From Nocardia higoensis (GTDB lineage Bacteria; Actinomycetota; Actinomycetes; Mycobacteriales; Mycobacteriaceae): DNA of 64,000 nucleotides. Position numbers and translations under genes: made by a program. Positions 7,688 to 16,182 of this stretch are shown here, piece after piece. The DNA lies in NCBI RefSeq assembly GCF_015477835.1, contig NZ_JADLQN010000001.1:124001-188000 (forward strand). The letters are read 5' to 3'. Position 1 is the stretch's first letter. Every line of letters begins with the position of its first letter. The notes beneath the pieces are model-generated. The model saw only the letters and a list, made by a program, of their open reading frames with translations. It was not told the origin of the DNA and ran no database searches.

Positions 7688-8805
7688 CCGACCTGGGCGC
7701 ACCGCACACCACCGGCACCTACCTGCGTTACCGCGACGACCTCGAACAACCGCGTCCCGATGAGGAACGCGACATCGACAGGATCATCACGGTGTTGCGT
7801 TCCAACCTCGAAAGGGCTTACCGCACATACAAACACGGTGTACGCGACGCACACGCCAAGAGTCACGGCATTCTGCGCGGCGAACTCACCGTCCACTCCG
7901 GTCTCCCCACCGAACTGGCCCAGGGCCTGTTCGCCACCCCGGCCACCTATCCGGTGATCGCCCGGCTCTCCAGCACCTCGGGGGTGATCCGCAGCGACCA
8001 GTTGCGCGGGGTGCGCGGGCTCGGCATCAAGGTCCTCGGTGTGACCGGGCCCCGCATCCTGCCCGGTGATCAGGCGGACACGCAGGACTTCATCATGGTC
8101 ACCCACCGGGAATTCCTGTTCGCCGATGCCCACACCTACCTCACCCGCGGGATGCCCACGGCGTGGGTGCTGGCGCGGTTGCCCGACGCCGTCCTGAACA
8201 CCGGCGCCACCCTGGCCTCCGCGTTCGACAGACAGGTGTTGCGGCGTCTCGGACGCCGGGTGCCGCCGAACACGGCCGTGTTCATCAGGCCCAACACCCA
8301 CATCCTCGGCGAGACCTTCTACACCTCGGCACCCCTGCGCTACGGCGATCACATCGCCAAGATGCTCTACATCCCTGTCTCACCCGAGGTCCGCGCACTG
8401 CGCGAGCAGCCGGTGGACCGCAGAGCGGGAATCAATGCCCACCAGGACGCGGTCGTGGACTTCTTCGCCGACCACAGCGCCGACTACGAACTGCGCGTGC
8501 AGCTGTGCACCGACCCGGTGATCATGCCCATCGAGGACGCCACCGTCGCCTGGCCGGAGGAACGATCACCGCATCGGGCGGTCGCGACCATCCACTTCGA
8601 CCGCCAGGACCCCTACACCCCGCAACGCCGGGCGTTCGGTGACGATGTGCTCTCCTTCAACTCCTGGCGCGGACTCGCCGCCCACCGTCCGCTCGGCTCG
8701 ATCAACCGGCTCAAACGGCGCGTCTACGAGGCATCGAGCAACTACCGCCACCACGTCGACAACGCCCCACGGCTCGAACCCACCGCCGATCAGCTCCCAC
8801 GATGA
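7684..8805 (+). CDS. Catalase-related haem protein (SrpA/allene-oxide-synthase-like)
   Basis: A 373-residue catalase-fold protein, shorter than true catalases (about 480 or more). It retains the distal-His region DAHAKSHG (His57), the haem-pocket segment ARLSST followed by RGVRGLGIKV, and the C-terminal HRPLGSINRLKR segment typical of the minimal catalase family. Members include SrpA and the organic-hydroperoxide-dependent enzymes related to coral allene oxide synthase. The ATG at 7684 overlaps the peroxidase stop, and GGAAAGGA lies upstream. Pairing with an alpha-dioxygenase-like enzyme suggests it consumes the lipid hydroperoxide made by its neighbour. That role is inference. Confidence 0.8.
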   Translation: MTDLGAPHTTGTYLRYRDDLEQPRPDEERDIDRIITVLRSNLERAYRTYKHGVRDAHAKSHGILRGELTVHSGLPTELAQGLFATPATYPVIARLSSTSGVIRSDQLRGVRGLGIKVLGVTGPRILPGDQADTQDFIMVTHREFLFADAHTYLTRGMPTAWVLARLPDAVLNTGATLASAFDRQVLRRLGRRVPPNTAVFIRPNTHILGETFYTSAPLRYGDHIAKMLYIPVSPEVRALREQPVDRRAGINAHQDAVVDFFADHSADYELRVQLCTDPVIMPIEDATVAWPEERSPHRAVATIHFDRQDPYTPQRRAFGDDVLSFNSWRGLAAHRPLGSINRLKRRVYEASSNYRHHVDNAPRLEPTADQLPR

Positions 8806-11474
8806 CCACCCAGGGGCGCCTACCTGCGAGAATGCTTTTCCCCGCGGACCTGGGAGAACTAGAATGGTCTCTTGTGGGAGATCGTTGGCAGCTCCTCGAT
8901 CGCCCCGCCGAGTACGAAGCCGTTCGCACGGCGTTGACGAGCGGCGACATCGGTGGTGTGGTGCTCGTGGGCGCCGCAGGGGTCGGTAAGACCACCCTCG
9001 CCCGGCTCGTCACCTCCGGGCTGGGCGTTCCCGTGCAATGGGCTGCCTGCACCGAGTCGTCGCAGGCTATTCCCCTCGGCGCCTTCGCCCCGTGGATCGA
9101 CGCGACCTCGACCCGCGATCCCATCGCGCTGCTCGGCTCGGCGCGGGAGAACCTGCTCACCGAACACGCCACTGTGATCGGTGTCGACGACGCGTACCTG
9201 CTCGACAGACTCTCCGCGACCCTGCTGCATCAGATCGCCGTCGACCGCGCCGCTCCGATCGTGGCCACCGTCCGCAGCGGCGAAACGGCTCCCGACGCGG
9301 TCACCTCCTTGTGGAAGGACGGATACCTCGAACGGGTCGAACTGCCTCCGCTGACCGAACAGCAGTGCGTCGCCCTGGTCGAAAACGTCCTGGGCGGCAC
9401 TCTGGAAGGTCTCAGCGCCGATGTCATGTGGGAGACCTCGGGGGGAAACCCGCTTTTCCTGCGCAATCTCGTCGAGGGCGCGCTCGAGGCGGGCACCCTG
9501 ACCGAGGTCGACGGGGTCTGGCAACTGCGCGGTCCGACGGCGCTGCCCTCGGGCCTGGTGGCCCTGCTGGACCGCAGGCTCTCCCGGGTGGACGAGCCGG
9601 TCCTGGAGACCCTGAAGATGCTGTCCCTCTACGAACCGCTCGATATCGACGTCCTGGTAAATCTGGTCGGCGAGCACGCCGTCGACGCCGCCGAGGTATC
9701 GGGCCTGATCCGCACCAGCCGTGACGGCCGCGCGGTCGGCGTCCGCTTCAGCCACCCGCTGCTCGGTGAGGTGGTGCGCCGCCGGATCGGCACGGCCGCC
9801 GCGCGTGCCCGCCGGGGCCGCATCATCGACATGCTGCGTGATCAGGCTCCGAGCACCGCCGCCCACCGCATCAGACTGGCCCAGCTCTGTGTCGAGGATG
9901 CCAGGCCGATCGACAGCGGCCTGTTGATCACCGCGGCCAAAGACGCTGTCGCGCTGTCCAATCTGCCGTTGGGTGAACGCCTCGCGCGCGCCGCTTTCGA
10001 ACGCGGCGGCGGGCTGCCCGCGGCCGAGGTACTCGGCCGCGCCATGCTGTGGCAGGGACGTCCGAAGGAAGCCGCCCATCTCCTCGCCGACTTCGAGCCC
10101 GATCAGCTCGACGAACTCCAGCTCGTCCAGTGGGGAATTCCGTATGCCGGGGTGCTGTTCTGGGCCATGGGCGAGGTCTCCCGAGGCCACGAGACCATGG
10201 ATCTGCTGAGTGAGCGTGTCGATCATCCCGCGCTGCGCCTCGTCGTCGACGCCGCGAACGCGGCGATGGCGGTGCACGAGAACCGGATCGCGGTCGGCAT
10301 CGATGCCGCCGAACGGGTCCTCGCCGACCCGAACTCTCCGAAACAAGCCGTCGACTGGGCGGCCTTCGCCCTCGGGCTCGCGATGCCGGTGGCCGGTCGG
10401 GGCGTCGATTTCGCGCCGATCGCCGCGCGCAGCCGGGCTCAGCAGAAGACCACCGACGGGATGATCCGGGTCATGGTGTGCTATGGCGACGTCCTCGCGC
10501 TGACCCTGCTCGGCGAACTCGACCTCGCCGAGCGGCGGGCCGCCGAGTATTGCCAATTCCATTCTTCCGCACAGTTCCTCGGCTGGGCGATCGCCAAGGT
10601 CGGCTGCGCCACGGTGTCCACTTACCGTGGCCGTTTCCGCGCCGCGATCACCCTGTACGAGCAGGCCCTGGCCGCACTGAACGCCGAGTCCCCGCTGCCG
10701 TGGAAACTGCCCGCACAACTGATCCTGGCCCGCGCCTACGCGGCTGTGGGCGATGCCAGACAGGCCGAACGGGTGCTGGCCGACGCCGAAGAACACACCG
10801 GCCCGCACATGGCACTGCACGAACCGCAACGCGTGATCGCCCGCGCATGGCTGGCGGCATGCGCGGGCAGCAGGCATTCCGCGGTCGAACTCGCTCGCAA
10901 GGCCGCCGACATCGCCCACAGCGCGGGCCAATACGCGTTGGAAGCGGAGGCACTGCACCATGCCACCCGCTTCGGGGACCGGACCCTGGCCCGACGTCTG
11001 GCCGCTCTCGTCGGCCGGGTGCAAGGGCGCGTCGTGGCGATCTACGCGCGTCACGCCGCCGCCTTCGAACGCTCCGACACGCGCGCGCTGGACGCGGTGA
11101 GCGTCGAGTTCGAACAGGCCGGTCTGCTGTTGTCGGCTGCCGACGCCGCGGCGCAGGCAGTGCCGCTGCACGACCACGCGGGCAACCGGCGACTCAGCGC
11201 GCAGGCCGCGGCGCGTGCCCTCGATCTGGCGGGGCGGTGCGACGGCGCGGTCACCCCGGCCCTGCTCGCCGCCGCCCATCCCCTGCCGATCACCGATCGC
11301 GAACGGGAGATCACGGCGCTCGTCGCGCGTGGGCTGTCGAACCGCCAGATCGCGGAACGACTGTGCGTCTCGGTGCGCACCGTCGAAGGGCACATCTACC
11401 GCGCCTGCATCAAACTCGACGTCGCCGACCGCGACCAGCTCGCCGCCTTGATCTGGGGCGACGGCACACGCTGA
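8802..11474 (+). CDS. LuxR-family regulator with N-terminal ATPase (LAL type)
   Basis: An 890-residue large LuxR-type regulator. The Walker A motif GAAGVGKT is at residues 57-64, VIGVDDAYLL is a probable Walker B, a long helical TPR-like middle follows, and the C-terminal LuxR HTH reads LPITDREREITALVARG then LSNRQIAERLCVS. The ATG at 8802 overlaps the catalase-like stop by 4 nt, coupling the regulator to the two haem enzymes. An alternative GTG at 8874, 9 nt downstream of a TAGAAT box, would give a leaderless shorter form starting VGDRWQLLD, which fits the usual LAL N-terminus. Effector unknown. Confidence 0.88.
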   Translation: MTTQGRLPARMLFPADLGELEWSLVGDRWQLLDRPAEYEAVRTALTSGDIGGVVLVGAAGVGKTTLARLVTSGLGVPVQWAACTESSQAIPLGAFAPWIDATSTRDPIALLGSARENLLTEHATVIGVDDAYLLDRLSATLLHQIAVDRAAPIVATVRSGETAPDAVTSLWKDGYLERVELPPLTEQQCVALVENVLGGTLEGLSADVMWETSGGNPLFLRNLVEGALEAGTLTEVDGVWQLRGPTALPSGLVALLDRRLSRVDEPVLETLKMLSLYEPLDIDVLVNLVGEHAVDAAEVSGLIRTSRDGRAVGVRFSHPLLGEVVRRRIGTAAARARRGRIIDMLRDQAPSTAAHRIRLAQLCVEDARPIDSGLLITAAKDAVALSNLPLGERLARAAFERGGGLPAAEVLGRAMLWQGRPKEAAHLLADFEPDQLDELQLVQWGIPYAGVLFWAMGEVSRGHETMDLLSERVDHPALRLVVDAANAAMAVHENRIAVGIDAAERVLADPNSPKQAVDWAAFALGLAMPVAGRGVDFAPIAARSRAQQKTTDGMIRVMVCYGDVLALTLLGELDLAERRAAEYCQFHSSAQFLGWAIAKVGCATVSTYRGRFRAAITLYEQALAALNAESPLPWKLPAQLILARAYAAVGDARQAERVLADAEEHTGPHMALHEPQRVIARAWLAACAGSRHSAVELARKAADIAHSAGQYALEAEALHHATRFGDRTLARRLAALVGRVQGRVVAIYARHAAAFERSDTRALDAVSVEFEQAGLLLSAADAAAQAVPLHDHAGNRRLSAQAAARALDLAGRCDGAVTPALLAAAHPLPITDREREITALVARGLSNRQIAERLCVSVRTVEGHIYRACIKLDVADRDQLAALIWGDGTR
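8860..8876 (+). promoter_or_regulatory. Possible internal promoter with leaderless GTG start
   Basis: TAGAAT at 8860-8865 fits a -10 element and is followed 9 nt later by an in-frame GTG (8874-8876) of the LuxR-type gene. No strong -35 is visible, which is common in actinobacteria. It could give a leaderless regulator transcript independent of the haem genes. Positional evidence only. Confidence 0.3.
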
Positions 11475-11621
11475 GGCACGCTCCCGCACGTACGGATTCG
11501 CCTTGTCCGGTCCATCGCCTCCGCCCGAAGGAATTCGAGTGGTTCGTTACTCGCGATCGGCTGCTCTGCCGCGGCCACGCTGGAGTACACCATCCACATT
11601 TCTTTCGGGCGAGGTGAACCC

Positions 11622-13610
11622 ATGGACATCGAGAGCGGAATTCCGGCCACCGCACGGTGCGAACAGGTGGACGCCGCGGCGCGGCGTTTCGCCGACAGCG
11701 CCACCCGCCGTGCGGACGTGGTCCGTCGACGACAAGCCGCGGATTCGGCCGTCGTGGACACCGCCGAAGAGATCATCGCGCGTGCCGATCGCTTGCTCGG
11801 CAGCGGCGAGGTGCCCGCGCGGGCGGTGATCGAACTGGGCGGTCAGGACGCGGTGGGCACTATTCGCTCGCTGGAGCGCGTCATCGGTTTCGCCAACGAA
11901 CTGCAGGCCGTCAATTTCCTGGCGCGCGGCACCCGCGCGGCGGCCGCGGTCGCGCGGATCTCCCGCTGCGACAGGGGACGCGAGATCCCGGTGGGCACCG
12001 GCTCGTTGGTGTCGCCGCAACTGTTGCTCACCAACAATCACGTGCTGCCGACGCCCGCGGCCGCCGCGTCGGTGGTGGTGGAGTTCCGCGCGGAATCGGG
12101 CATCGACAACGTGCCCGACCCGACCGCGCGCTACCGGCTCGTACCCGAGGATTTCTTCGTCACCGACGAACACCTCGACTACACGCTGGTGCGCGTGGCG
12201 CCGGGCCCCGACGGCGTGGCCGCGGGCGTGACGTTCGGCTGGAATCCGTTGATCGCCGAACCGGGCAAGATCGTGGTCGGTGAGGCGATGAACATCGTCG
12301 GCCATCCCATGGGACGGCTCAAGGAGATCTCGATCCGGAACAATCGGCTCGATCTGCAACTGGACGAATTCCTGCACTACAGCTCCGATACCGAGCCGGG
12401 GAATTCGGGCTCGCCGGTGTTCAACGATCAGTGGGAGATCGTCGCCCTGCACCACTCCGGCGTCCCGAAGAAGGACGACGGCGGCCGGATCCTGCGCAAG
12501 GACGGCACGCCGTGGCGCCCCGGTGACGGCGAGGACACCATCGACTGGATCGCCAACGAAGGGGTCCGGGTGAGCGTGCTGCTGCGACATCTGGGAGCCG
12601 GGCACTACGACGCGGCTCGCCGCGCACTGCTCGACGAACTCGGCCCCGCGGCGCACCTGCCGGGCGAGGCCGCCCTCGAGGAGGCGGCGACCGTCGCACC
12701 CGTCGCGCCGCGACTCGTGCCGACGGTCGAGGGAGTCGTGCGCGGGACCCGGGGCCGCTCCACCGCGTTCGGCGGGCGCCGCAGCCTGCTGTTCCTGCAC
12801 GGCCGCGGGCAGCAGGGCCGTGACCCGGTCGATCTGCGTCGCACCTGGACGGCCGGACTGAACAAGGGGCTGACACTGGCCGACCGCCCGCCGATCGATC
12901 CCGCCGACGTGTATTTCCCCTTTTACGGCGACCAGTTGGTCGCGGGCCCGGCCGCGTCCGAATCGGCCGCGGAGACCGGTTCGGCGCTCTACGAACGCCT
13001 GGTCGCGGAGGCCGCCGACCGTGCCGGGTTGCCCAGCGCCGAGGACATTCCCGCGATGGCCGAGGAGGGGCTCGGCACGGTCGTGCTGAGCCGGGTACGT
13101 GACCGGCTCGCCTGGATCGCCGCGCGCAGCCAACTCGACTCGGCGCTGATCGGGGCGCTGTTCGGGGACGTCGCCGCCTACCTCGACGACGAACAGGTGC
13201 GCAAGAGCGTGCTGGCCACCGTCCTCGCCGACGTGCCCGCCGACGGGGAACTGATTCTGGTCAGCCACAGTCTCGGCACAGTCGTCGCGATGGATCTCCT
13301 CACCCAGTTGCCGCGCGAACTCGACGTCCGTCTGCTGGTCACCGCGGGCAGTCCGCTCGGTCTGGACGCGGTCCACCGCAAACTCCTCGCCGGTGGCCCC
13401 GCCTGGCCCGATCGCGTCGGGGAGTGGCTCAACACCTGGTATGCCGGTGACCCGATCGCCATCGGTTGCCCACTCCGACCGACCTGGGGCGCGGACCTGC
13501 GCGACCTGCCCGTCGAGAACCCGGCGGAGCGGGCGCACGATATCGCCGAATATCTCGCTCATCCCGAGGTGGCCACGGTCATCGGCGGCCGACTGGCCGA
13601 TGTCGAGTAG
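11622..13610 (+). CDS. Trypsin-like protease fused to an alpha/beta-hydrolase domain
   Basis: The 662-residue protein has three parts. Residues 1-110 are mostly helical with no signal peptide. Residues about 115-300 form a trypsin-like (S1/V8-type) protease with His140 (TNNHV), Asp186 (DYTLVRV) and Ser262 (GNSGSPVF). Residues about 380-662 form an alpha/beta-hydrolase-like domain opening with LLFLHGRG and carrying Ser550 in the elbow VSHSLGT. Both catalytic sites look intact. The ATG follows a GGCGAGGTGA site. Two further proteases lie downstream in the same direction. The fusion suggests a cytosolic enzyme with protease and hydrolase activities; target and trigger are unknown. Confidence 0.85.
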   Translation: MDIESGIPATARCEQVDAAARRFADSATRRADVVRRRQAADSAVVDTAEEIIARADRLLGSGEVPARAVIELGGQDAVGTIRSLERVIGFANELQAVNFLARGTRAAAAVARISRCDRGREIPVGTGSLVSPQLLLTNNHVLPTPAAAASVVVEFRAESGIDNVPDPTARYRLVPEDFFVTDEHLDYTLVRVAPGPDGVAAGVTFGWNPLIAEPGKIVVGEAMNIVGHPMGRLKEISIRNNRLDLQLDEFLHYSSDTEPGNSGSPVFNDQWEIVALHHSGVPKKDDGGRILRKDGTPWRPGDGEDTIDWIANEGVRVSVLLRHLGAGHYDAARRALLDELGPAAHLPGEAALEEAATVAPVAPRLVPTVEGVVRGTRGRSTAFGGRRSLLFLHGRGQQGRDPVDLRRTWTAGLNKGLTLADRPPIDPADVYFPFYGDQLVAGPAASESAAETGSALYERLVAEAADRAGLPSAEDIPAMAEEGLGTVVLSRVRDRLAWIAARSQLDSALIGALFGDVAAYLDDEQVRKSVLATVLADVPADGELILVSHSLGTVVAMDLLTQLPRELDVRLLVTAGSPLGLDAVHRKLLAGGPAWPDRVGEWLNTWYAGDPIAIGCPLRPTWGADLRDLPVENPAERAHDIAEYLAHPEVATVIGGRLADVE

Positions 13611-13750
13611 TGCGTTACCCGCGATGCGGACGTGTGTCGGCGATGAGAGTGGACCGCGCACCGTCCGAGCGGGTGCAGACCGTCGCCGACAGTCGAGACC
13701 GGCCGAAATGCCGTCGGCCCGTTCGGTAATCGAAGGATCGGGAGAAGACC

Positions 13751-14683
13751 ATGAACAACGACCTGAAACTCCAGGGCCACACCCCGTTGTCGAGTGCGGG
13801 GACCCTCGTGGAGAACGCCGAGCAGCCACCGGACACCGGCTCGGGCCCCGGAGCCGTCACGGCTGCGGGCGATATCGAAGACATCGGCGGCTACGTACTG
13901 TCCGGCACCGCGGCGGAGAGCGGGTTCGCCGACACCACAGAGCTTTCCGGGCTCCCCGATATCGCCTGGGCCTCCTACGGCGCACCGTCGGTGCCGGTGG
14001 ACGAGCGCATCATCGGCGCCGACGATCGCGTCCAGGTGACCGACACCACGAGCTATCCGTGGCGGGCCCACGCCTCGCTGCTGATCACCGCGGCCGACGG
14101 TTCCCAGTGGGTCGGCACCGGATGGTTCCTCGGCCCGCACACTCTCGGCACCGCGGGGCACGTGGTCTTCATCAACAACAGCGGCGTTCCCGGTCGTGAC
14201 GGGTGGGTGCAGTCGATCCGGGTGATCCCCGGTCGCAACGGCGCCCAGCAGCCCTTCGGCTCGGTCGTCGCCTCGGGGGGTGCGTTCCGTTCGGTGACCG
14301 GCTGGACGCTCAACGGCGATCAGAATTTCGACTACGGCGCCATCGTGCTCGCGACCGACCTCGGCAATCAGACAGGATGGCTCGGATTCGGTGTGTACAA
14401 CGACGCGACCCTGCGGGCCGCGACGGCGAATGTCGCCGGATATCCGGCGGACAAACCCGCGGGTACCCAGTGGTATCACGCCTCCCGGGTCTCGGCGGTC
14501 AACGAACAGAAGGTGTTCTACGAGACGGACACGGTGGGTGGGCAGAGCGGCAGCGCGGTGTACCGGCTCGTCGACGGAGACCGGCAGGCCTTCGCCATCC
14601 ACGCCTACGGCGGCTCCACGGCCAACTCGGGCACGCGGATCAACACCTCGGTGTTCAACAACCTGCTCGCCTGGCGGGCATGA
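13751..14683 (+). CDS. V8/glutamyl-endopeptidase-like serine protease
   Basis: A 310-residue S1-clan protease. The first 95 residues are a probable pro- or recognition region with no signal peptide, rich in Gly, Ser and acidic residues. The protease domain holds His137 (TAGHVVF), Asp194 (FDYGAIVL) and Ser266 (GGQSGSAVY). These spacings fit the V8/Glu-specific endopeptidase group. GGGAGAAG precedes the ATG. Its stop overlaps the start of the next small gene (ATGA). It lies 140 bp after the trypsin-hydrolase fusion. Absence of a secretion signal in a family usually secreted is notable. Confidence 0.85.
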   Translation: MNNDLKLQGHTPLSSAGTLVENAEQPPDTGSGPGAVTAAGDIEDIGGYVLSGTAAESGFADTTELSGLPDIAWASYGAPSVPVDERIIGADDRVQVTDTTSYPWRAHASLLITAADGSQWVGTGWFLGPHTLGTAGHVVFINNSGVPGRDGWVQSIRVIPGRNGAQQPFGSVVASGGAFRSVTGWTLNGDQNFDYGAIVLATDLGNQTGWLGFGVYNDATLRAATANVAGYPADKPAGTQWYHASRVSAVNEQKVFYETDTVGGQSGSAVYRLVDGDRQAFAIHAYGGSTANSGTRINTSVFNNLLAWRA

Positions 14684-14934
14684 CCGGCCCGCTCATCCGG
14701 GGCAGCGTCGACTCACCGGAGGGGCCGGTCGCGTTCGCGGCGGTCTACCTCGAATCGGCGCCCGCGCCCACACCGGATGTGGCCGTGATGACCGGTGCGG
14801 ACGGCGGTTTCGTCCTCGCCGGAGTCGGCCCGGGCCACTACCGCCTCGGCGTGCACGCCCCCGGTCACGACCCACGGCACGTCGATCTCGACGTCGGCGA
14901 CGAGGACGTCGTCGTCCACGTCCGAATCCCGTGA
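14680..14934 (+). CDS. Small carboxypeptidase-regulatory-like beta-sandwich protein
   Basis: An 84-residue protein whose pattern (AAVYLES near residue 20, then TGADGGFVLAGVGPGHYRLG and repeated beta strands) matches the CarboxypepD-regulatory/prealbumin-like beta-sandwich fold. That fold commonly serves as a binding or stability module in peptidase proteins. Here it is free-standing and translationally coupled to the V8-like protease by an ATGA overlap, suggesting a partner or inhibitor-like subunit. No signal peptide or catalytic residue is apparent. Fold assignment is moderate; role is inferred from context. Confidence 0.65.
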   Translation: MTGPLIRGSVDSPEGPVAFAAVYLESAPAPTPDVAVMTGADGGFVLAGVGPGHYRLGVHAPGHDPRHVDLDVGDEDVVVHVRIP

Positions 14935-14939
14935 AACCG

Positions 14940-14971
14940 AAACGATCTCGTACACAAACGATCTCGTACAC
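14940..14971. repeat. Exact 16-bp tandem duplication before the subtilisin gene
   Basis: AAACGATCTCGTACAC occurs twice in direct, immediate succession (14940-14955 and 14956-14971). It fills most of the 51-bp gap between the small beta-sandwich gene and the subtilisin gene. The second copy runs into AGAGGA, the likely ribosome-binding region of the subtilisin gene. It may be a replication duplication or paired binding sites; no function can be assigned. Confidence 0.9.
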
Positions 14972-14985
14972 AGAGGAATACGACG

Positions 14986-16119
14986 ATGAACAACACCGGT
15001 GACACCGTCGCCGTCGATCGGGTGAGTCCGGTCGAGGCGCCGCTGCAACGAGAAACCAGCACTGCCGAACTGATCCAGGTCGACGCGCTCATCCGCGCGA
15101 GCGACGCCCGCCTCGCCTTCGGCGTCGACGGGCAGCGCACCACGGTCGCGGTGCTCGACACCGGACTGCGCACCACCCACCGCGACTTCGCGGGTCGGGT
15201 GCGCGCGAGCCGGAACTTCACCCGCGACAACGGTGGTGACCCTCGGGACGCCACCGACGGACAGGGCCACGGCACCAATGTGGCGGGCATCATCTGCGCG
15301 GGCGACCTGCACATCGGCATCGCCCCTCGTGCGGGAGTCGTCCCGGTCAAGGTGCTCGACAACACGGGCAACGGGTCCTTCCTCGCCATTCGCGACGCCC
15401 TGCGGTGGGTGTTCGCCCAGCGCGCCGCACTCGGCATCACCGCGGTGTGCATGTCGCTGGGCGCGTCCGACAACAGGACCACCGACAGTGATCTCGCGGC
15501 CGATGCGATCGGGCGGGCGATCGCCGACCTCACCGCGGCGGGCGTCGCCTGCTGCGTGGCCGCGGGCAACGACTTCTTCGCCCACGACAGCGCCCAGGGC
15601 ATGAGCTACCCCGCGATCTTCCGGCAGACCATCAGTGTCGGCTCCGTGTACGACTCCGATGTCGGGCCGTTCAGCTACCTGTCCGGCGCACAGGTCACCC
15701 GGACCGGCCCCGACCGGATCACGCCGTTCTCACAGCGGCTGCACGAGAGTGTCGGGGGCGCGTGTGCGACCGACCTGTTCGCCCCGGGCGCGCCGACCAC
15801 TTCGTCGGGGATCGCCGGGGACACAGGCGAATCCGTGCAGCACGGCACCAGTCAGGCCACACCGGTGGTCGCCGGCGTGGTGCTGCTGCTCCAGGATCTG
15901 TGCCTGAAGAGCACCGGAACGCTGCCGACCGTGGCGGATGTGCGCCGCTGGTTGCTCGAGGGCGCGGTGTCCATCAACGACGGTGACGACGAACGCGACA
16001 ACGTCCGCAATACCGGCCTGGACTTCGCCCGCGTCAGCGCGCCGGGTGCGCTGCGGGCCTGCGCCCGTGACATCGGTGCCCAGGTCGGCGGCGCGGCGGT
16101 CACCGTCCCGACGAACTAG
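14986..16119 (+). CDS. Subtilisin-like serine protease (S8 family)
   Basis: A 377-residue S8 peptidase. Catalytic residues are Asp58 (AVLDTGL), His95 (GHGTNVAG) and Ser289 (HGTSQATP); the oxyanion Asn region is present as AAGNDFF. The N-terminal 45 residues have no signal peptide and the propeptide, if any, is very short. This suggests cytosolic action or non-classical export. It is the last gene of the protease island and is followed by a strong hairpin terminator. AGAGGA precedes the ATG by 9 nt. Substrate unknown; a maturation partner role for the upstream proteases is possible. Confidence 0.88.
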   Translation: MNNTGDTVAVDRVSPVEAPLQRETSTAELIQVDALIRASDARLAFGVDGQRTTVAVLDTGLRTTHRDFAGRVRASRNFTRDNGGDPRDATDGQGHGTNVAGIICAGDLHIGIAPRAGVVPVKVLDNTGNGSFLAIRDALRWVFAQRAALGITAVCMSLGASDNRTTDSDLAADAIGRAIADLTAAGVACCVAAGNDFFAHDSAQGMSYPAIFRQTISVGSVYDSDVGPFSYLSGAQVTRTGPDRITPFSQRLHESVGGACATDLFAPGAPTTSSGIAGDTGESVQHGTSQATPVVAGVVLLLQDLCLKSTGTLPTVADVRRWLLEGAVSINDGDDERDNVRNTGLDFARVSAPGALRACARDIGAQVGGAAVTVPTN

Positions 16120-16130
16120 TGCGTTTCGAA

Positions 16131-16156
16131 GGGGGCGGGCTGGTAGCCCGCCCTCC
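16131..16156 (+). terminator. Hairpin terminator after the protease island
   Basis: GGGGGCGGGCT (16131-16141) pairs with AGCCCGCCCTC (from 16145) around a 3-nt loop, giving an 11-bp stem with one wobble. It begins 11 nt after the subtilisin stop and is followed by GTTTCG rather than a long U-tract, as is common in high-GC genomes. Confidence 0.75.
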
Positions 16157-16182
16157 GTTTCGTACACGGGCCGCCACCGTCC

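Noticed and set aside
8859..11489. 876-codon minus-strand open frame opposite the LuxR-type regulator
   Set aside because: Antisense shadow of a clear Walker A plus LuxR HTH protein; composition is Gly/Arg/Asp-rich with no recognisable motif.
11547..13829. 760-codon minus-strand open frame opposite the trypsin-hydrolase fusion
   Set aside because: The plus strand has three intact catalytic motifs and a good ribosome-binding site; the antisense frame has none.
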